A DNA stretch of 8,891 bases, from the NCBI GenBank assembly GCA_021798075.1, contig JAJZYO010000063.1, positions 1 through 8,891 on the forward strand, in the 5' to 3' direction. The notes below the pieces were generated by a model. That model made no database searches, was not told the DNA's origin, and was given only the letters and a program-made list of their open reading frames with translations. This DNA comes from Actinomycetes bacterium (GTDB taxonomy: Bacteria > Actinomycetota > Acidimicrobiia > Acidimicrobiales > Palsa-688). The position numbers and the translations under genes are program-made. Positions 6,270 through 8,891 of the stretch are shown one piece after another (the first letter of the stretch is position 1; each line of letters begins with the position of its first letter).

Positions 6270-6325
6270 GCAGCGCGACGCCCTGGCCCCGGTGCCCGTG
6301 CAACGCGCCCTTGCCCACGGCGTGG

Positions 6326-6335
6326 CCGGCGCCGG
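6326..6335. repeat. Small palindrome in the ATL-alkB spacer
   Basis: CCGGCGCCGG is a perfect 10-bp palindrome, preceded at 6315-6325 by the small hairpin CCAC-ggc-GTGG. Together they might attenuate or end transcription from the LLM-ATL operon. There is no T-tract, and GC-rich palindromes of this size occur by chance. Confidence 0.25.
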
Positions 6336-6340
6336 GTGCC

Positions 6341-6358
6341 CCTGCGGTCCCTGCGGTC
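6341..6358 (+). repeat. 9-bp tandem direct repeat
   Basis: CCTGCGGTC occurs twice back to back at 6341-6349 and 6350-6358, immediately upstream of the alkB promoter. It may be a binding site pair or simple slippage. Confidence 0.4.
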
Positions 6359-6372
6359 CAGCCCGTGCGCTA

Positions 6373-6388
6373 GGGAACGCACGTTCGA
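6373..6388. promoter_or_regulatory. LexA/SOS-type box in the alkB promoter
   Basis: The 16-mer GGGAACGCACGTTCGA matches the Gram-positive/actinobacterial LexA operator pattern TCGAAC-N4-GTTCGA. The core GAAC-N4-GTTC is perfect, the right half-site is perfect, and only the two outermost left bases differ. The central GCAC also fits the RNRY spacer of the Bacillus-type box. It lies directly against the -10 hexamer at 6389-6394, where a bound LexA would block RNA polymerase. The downstream gene encodes an AlkB-type repair enzyme, which fits DNA-damage induction. Confidence 0.65.
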
Positions 6389-6394
6389 TAAGAT
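6389..6394 (+). promoter_or_regulatory. -10 box of a leaderless promoter for the AlkB-like gene
   Basis: TAAGAT fits TANNNT and ends 6 nt before GTG 6401, placing the transcription start at or within a few bases of the start codon. No Shine-Dalgarno precedes the start, which supports leaderless translation. GTG 6401 is followed at once by ATG 6404, so either may be used. Confidence 0.6.
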
Positions 6395-6400
6395 GCGCGG

Positions 6401-7024
6401 GTGATGGGGACGACCCAAGCCTCCCTGCTCGACTGTCTGGCGGACGGCCCTCCGCCTCTGACGGGTACCGAGCACCTCGACCTGGGTGCCGGCGCCTGGT
6501 TGGAGGTCTGCCGGGGCTGGCTGCCCGACTGGGATCTCTTCGATGTCCTGGCCGGTGGTGCGCCCTGGCGTACCGAGCAGCGGCCCATGTACGACCGGGT
6601 GGTCGACGTGCCGCGCCTGCTCGCCTTCTACGACGACCTCGACCTCCCCCTGCCACACCCGGCCCTCGTCGCGGCGCGGGTGGTCCTGGACGAGCACTAC
6701 GGGCCGGTCATGGGTGAGCCGTTCCGGACGCTCGGGCTGTGCTGTTACCGGGACGGAGCCGACAGTGTCGCCTGGCACGGGGACACCGTCGGGCGGGGAG
6801 CGCGCCAGGACACCGTGGTGGCCATCCTCTCGCTCGGCGCGACCAGGCGCTTCGGGCTACGCCCGGTGGGGGGTGGGCCCGGGCTGCGCCTGGACGTGCG
6901 CCACGGCGACCTGGTGGTGATGGGCGGCAGCTGCCAGCGCACCTGGCAGCACTGCGTACCCAAGACGGCACGCCCGGTCGGGGCCCGCATCAGCGCCCAG
7001 TTCCGGGCCCGGGACGTGAGATGA
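6401..7024 (+). CDS. alkB: AlkB-like Fe(II)/2-oxoglutarate-dependent DNA dealkylating dioxygenase
   Basis: This 207-residue protein is predicted to remove N-linked alkyl groups (for example 1-methyladenine or 3-methylcytosine) from DNA by oxidation, using Fe(II) and 2-oxoglutarate. The core is Y-R-D-G-A-D-S-V-A-W-H-G-D at 116-128, giving iron ligands H126 and D128. S-L-G-A-T-R-R-F follows at 144-151 (the substrate-side segment of the family), then H-G-D-L-V-V-M at 168-174 and H184 in W-Q-H-C-V-P-K-T, the third iron ligand. R196-I-S-A-Q-F-R202 supplies the 2-oxoglutarate-binding Arg pair. The architecture resembles ALKBH2/3-like AlkB proteins. One oddity: the Asn two residues before the conserved Tyr (N-x-Y, a 2-oxoglutarate contact in E. 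coli AlkB) appears to be Cys114. Start: GTG 6401, 6 nt after a TANNNT box, with ATG 6404 as alternative. It lies 131 nt after the ATL gene and ends 14 nt from the convergent hydrolase. Confidence 0.92.
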   Translation: MMGTTQASLLDCLADGPPPLTGTEHLDLGAGAWLEVCRGWLPDWDLFDVLAGGAPWRTEQRPMYDRVVDVPRLLAFYDDLDLPLPHPALVAARVVLDEHYGPVMGEPFRTLGLCCYRDGADSVAWHGDTVGRGARQDTVVAILSLGATRRFGLRPVGGGPGLRLDVRHGDLVVMGGSCQRTWQHCVPKTARPVGARISAQFRARDVR

Positions 7025-7038
7025 GCCGGTCCTGACGC

Positions 7039-7869
7039 TCAGCTCCGGGCCACCAGCCAGTCGACCAGGTCCGCCAGGACCTCCTCGCGGTTGGTCTCGT
7101 TGAAGAGCTCGTGGCGGCCCCCCTCGTAGCCGAGGTAGGTGACATCGGCCAGGCCCAGGCCCCGGTAGGCGTCGGCCAGTGCGGCCCCGCCGCCGTTGAG
7201 GCCGCCCACTGCGTCCTCGGTCCCGTTGACCACCAGCACCGCCAGCCCGGACGGCACTTCCACTGTCGGCGCGCCGGTCAGGTGGAGCAGTTCGCCGATG
7301 TCGAACGCCACCTCCAGCCCGCACCAGGGGTCGGCTACGTAGCGGTCGACTTCGTCGGCGTCCCGGGTCAGCCAGTCGTAGGGGGTGCGGGCGGGGGAGA
7401 AGTGCTCGTTGAGGTCGCCCAGGTTGAGGTACGGGCTCGCCAGGAGGGTGGAGCCCGACAGGACCAGGCCCCTGAGCTCGCCTCCCCAGCGTTCGGCGGC
7501 CCGCTGAGCCAGGAACGAGCCCCAGCTGTGGCCCACCAGGTGCACGGCCAGGCCCGGGTGGCGGGAGGAGGCCCAGGCCGTGACATCGTGCAACGAGCGC
7601 AGGGCACCGAGCATGCCGCCGGGGCCCAGGTCCCCCAGCCCGCTGCCCTCGGCGCCGGTGCGCCCCGAGGCCCGGTGGTCGTCGGCGTACACCACGAACC
7701 CGGCGGCTGTCAGCGCCTCGGCGACCCTGTCGTAGCGACGGGCGTGCTCGCCCATACCGTGCGCCAGGTGCACGAGCGCCCTGGGCGCGCCCGCCGGGCG
7801 CCAGCTGTAGAGGTGGACCACCACGCCGTCGGTGTCGGTCATCGTCAGCTCTTCGACCGGTGTGCTCAC
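7039..7869 (-). CDS. Alpha/beta hydrolase, monoacylglycerol lipase / lysophospholipase-like
   Basis: This 276-residue protein belongs to the serine hydrolase group often annotated as monoacylglycerol lipase or lysophospholipase (Hydrolase_4 type), which cleaves acyl esters. The oxyanion-hole segment H-L-A-H-G-M-G-E-H-A-R-R-Y spans residues 34-46. The nucleophile elbow is G-H-S-W-G-S with Ser115. D219 in N-G-T-E-D and H253 in G-G-R-H-E-L-F-N-E complete the triad. A cap region lies at about 140-200. There is no signal peptide, so it is probably cytoplasmic. The GTG start is supported by GAGGAGA on the minus strand (7875-7881), 5 nt upstream. It lies 70 nt downstream of the NRAMP-like gene on the same strand and may share its transcript, but no functional link is evident. 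The true substrate is unknown. Confidence 0.92.
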   Translation of the reverse strand: MSTPVEELTMTDTDGVVVHLYSWRPAGAPRALVHLAHGMGEHARRYDRVAEALTAAGFVVYADDHRASGRTGAEGSGLGDLGPGGMLGALRSLHDVTAWASSRHPGLAVHLVGHSWGSFLAQRAAERWGGELRGLVLSGSTLLASPYLNLGDLNEHFSPARTPYDWLTRDADEVDRYVADPWCGLEVAFDIGELLHLTGAPTVEVPSGLAVLVVNGTEDAVGGLNGGGAALADAYRGLGLADVTYLGYEGGRHELFNETNREEVLADLVDWLVARS

Positions 7870-7874
7870 GGCTG

Positions 7875-7881
7875 TCTCCTC
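7875..7881 (-). promoter_or_regulatory. Shine-Dalgarno of the alpha/beta hydrolase gene
   Basis: GAGGAGA on the minus strand ends 5 nt before the GTG whose first base is 7869, and so fixes this non-ATG start. Confidence 0.65.
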
Positions 7882-7939
7882 GGCTCGGCGGTTGGGGTTA
7901 CACGAGGGTAGCGGGCTGCGGCGCGGCCCGGCCGCGGGG

Positions 7940-8891
7940 TCAGTGGTGGTGCAGGGCGCCGAGCTGTACCGCCTTGACCACCAGGAGCACTGCCGACAGG
8001 ACGAGGTAGGCCCGCAGGGACAGGATCCCCAGGCGCAGCCCGGGCGACCACCGGACCGGCGCGAGCAGGGCCAGGGGTGGCATCCGCCAGGCCATCTTCT
8101 CCCTCTCGCTCATGGTCGGCACGGGGTTGGCGGGACGGCCCCTCGCGGCGAACCTGGTGCCGAGGAAGCCGGCCAACCCACCGACGGCCAAGCCGATGGC
8201 GAGATAGGTGAAAACTGCCCTGGCGTCCACGTGGGAGAACAGGGTGGTGGCCATCAGGGTGCCTGAGAGGACGAGCAGCACCCCGACGATGACGGCGGCG
8301 AGCCCGTTGAGCCAGGGCCGGTTGCACCACGGCCCGAGGACCTCCCGGTCGTTGCACAGCAGCAACAGGAAGACGCTGGCCGAGGGGAGCAGCAGGCCGG
8401 CCAGCGCCTGGACCGCCGTCGTGATGAGCCCCAGGGGGGCACCGGGCACCAGCACGATGCCTGCGGCCACTGCGACCATGGCGGCGTACGAGAGGTAGAA
8501 GGGCTTGGCGTCCTTGAACCCTCGGTGCAGGGAGTGCCGGATGCCGAACACGTCGCCGAAGGCATAGCTCGTGGAGAGGGTGACAGCCGAGGCCCCGACG
8601 ATGCTGGCGTCGAAGAGGACCACGGCGAAGATGGCGCCCAGCACCTTGGAGTGACGGGCGAGCAGGTGGGCCACCCCGGCTGCGTCGGTGAAGTGCCCGA
8701 AGCCCCCCGTGCCCCGGGCCGCATAGTCGGCAGTGACGATGATCGCCGCCGCGCCCACGACCACGACGATCGAGCCGATGACGGTGTCGGCCCGTTCGTA
8801 GCTGATGAAGCGGGGGGTGATGCGCTTGTCCACGATGTTCGACTGTTGGAAGAACAACTGCCAGGGGGCCACCGTCGTGCCCACGATGGCG
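7940..8891 (-). CDS. NRAMP-family divalent metal transporter, C-terminal part (5' end outside the window)
   Basis: The minus-strand frame is open to the window edge and gives 316 residues of a polytopic membrane protein; the N-terminal five or so helices lie to the right of the window. The visible part begins in the region of NRAMP TM6 with A-I-V-G-T-T-V-A-P-W-Q-L-F-F-Q-Q-S. About six or seven further hydrophobic segments follow, including F-D-A-S-I-V-G-A-S in the TM8 region and a last helix before a C-terminal H-H-H. Canonical NRAMP/MntH proteins read A-x-x-M-P-H in TM6, with Met and Ala lining the Mn/Fe site. Here the corresponding residues are T-x-V-A-P-W, so the metal-selective Met is Ala. 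That substitution is the hallmark described for NRAMP-related Mg2+ transporters (NRMTs), which makes Mg2+ or another hard cation more likely than Mn/Fe. TM1 is needed to confirm this. No internal stops or frameshifts are seen. Confidence 0.85.
   Translation of the reverse strand, partial: AIVGTTVAPWQLFFQQSNIVDKRITPRFISYERADTVIGSIVVVVGAAAIIVTADYAARGTGGFGHFTDAAGVAHLLARHSKVLGAIFAVVLFDASIVGASAVTLSTSYAFGDVFGIRHSLHRGFKDAKPFYLSYAAMVAVAAGIVLVPGAPLGLITTAVQALAGLLLPSASVFLLLLCNDREVLGPWCNRPWLNGLAAVIVGVLLVLSGTLMATTLFSHVDARAVFTYLAIGLAVGGLAGFLGTRFAARGRPANPVPTMSEREKMAWRMPPLALLAPVRWSPGLRLGILSLRAYLVLSAVLLVVKAVQLGALHHH

Noticed and set aside
5280..6656. 458-codon open frame on the minus strand across LLM, ATL and the alkB start
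   Set aside because: Low-complexity Arg/Pro/Gly composition, no domain, and it is antisense to three well-supported genes and runs through their intergenic spacer.

Overview
The window is very GC-rich and looks like an actinobacterial chromosome. The support is indirect: an F420-type luciferase-like oxidoreductase, GTG starts, two genes whose start codon lies 6-7 nt after a TANNNT -10 box (the actinobacterial leaderless arrangement), and a GAAC-N4-GTTC LexA-type box. A deep-branching actinobacterium is possible, but no rRNA or other marker is present to place it. I see no tRNA, rRNA, CRISPR array, IS element or phage gene.

Left part (1-3290), sulfatase module. The 3' end of one arylsulfatase-like gene overlaps by 4 nt (GTGA) a complete second sulfatase that carries the Cys-type active-site motif C-T-P-S-R. 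Convergent to them is a radical SAM/SPASM anaerobic sulfatase-maturating enzyme (anSME), the enzyme class that oxidises that Cys to formylglycine. So substrate enzyme and activator sit side by side. The anSME has a SEC-C zinc-binding tail.

Middle (3291-5087). A 417-nt divergent intergenic region holds a perfect 16-bp palindrome with -10-like TATAAC on both strands. It separates the anSME from an MFS transporter resembling the fosmidomycin-resistance (Fsr) group. After the MFS gene comes a short spacer with three 13-bp tandem repeats, a hairpin and a candidate leaderless promoter.

Right-centre (5088-7024), probable DNA alkylation-damage module. An LLM-class F420-dependent oxidoreductase is followed after 3 nt by an alkyltransferase-like protein (ATL, PWHRV instead of PCHRV). 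Then comes an AlkB-family Fe(II)/2-oxoglutarate dioxygenase with its own promoter, in which a LexA/SOS-like box directly abuts the -10 element. The two repair proteins would cover different lesions: ATL flags O6-alkylguanine for nucleotide excision repair, and AlkB removes N-alkyl groups by oxidation.

Right end (7039-8891), minus strand. An alpha/beta hydrolase of the monoacylglycerol lipase/lysophospholipase type lies downstream of a 5'-truncated NRAMP-family transporter. The transporter's TM6 metal-site Met is replaced by Ala, as in NRAMP-related magnesium transporters.

The most notable points are the SOS-box/leaderless alkB promoter, the ATL-AlkB-LLM clustering, the non-canonical NRAMP TM6, and the anSME with its SEC-C tail next to its likely substrate. 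I found nothing that is clearly a wholly new system.
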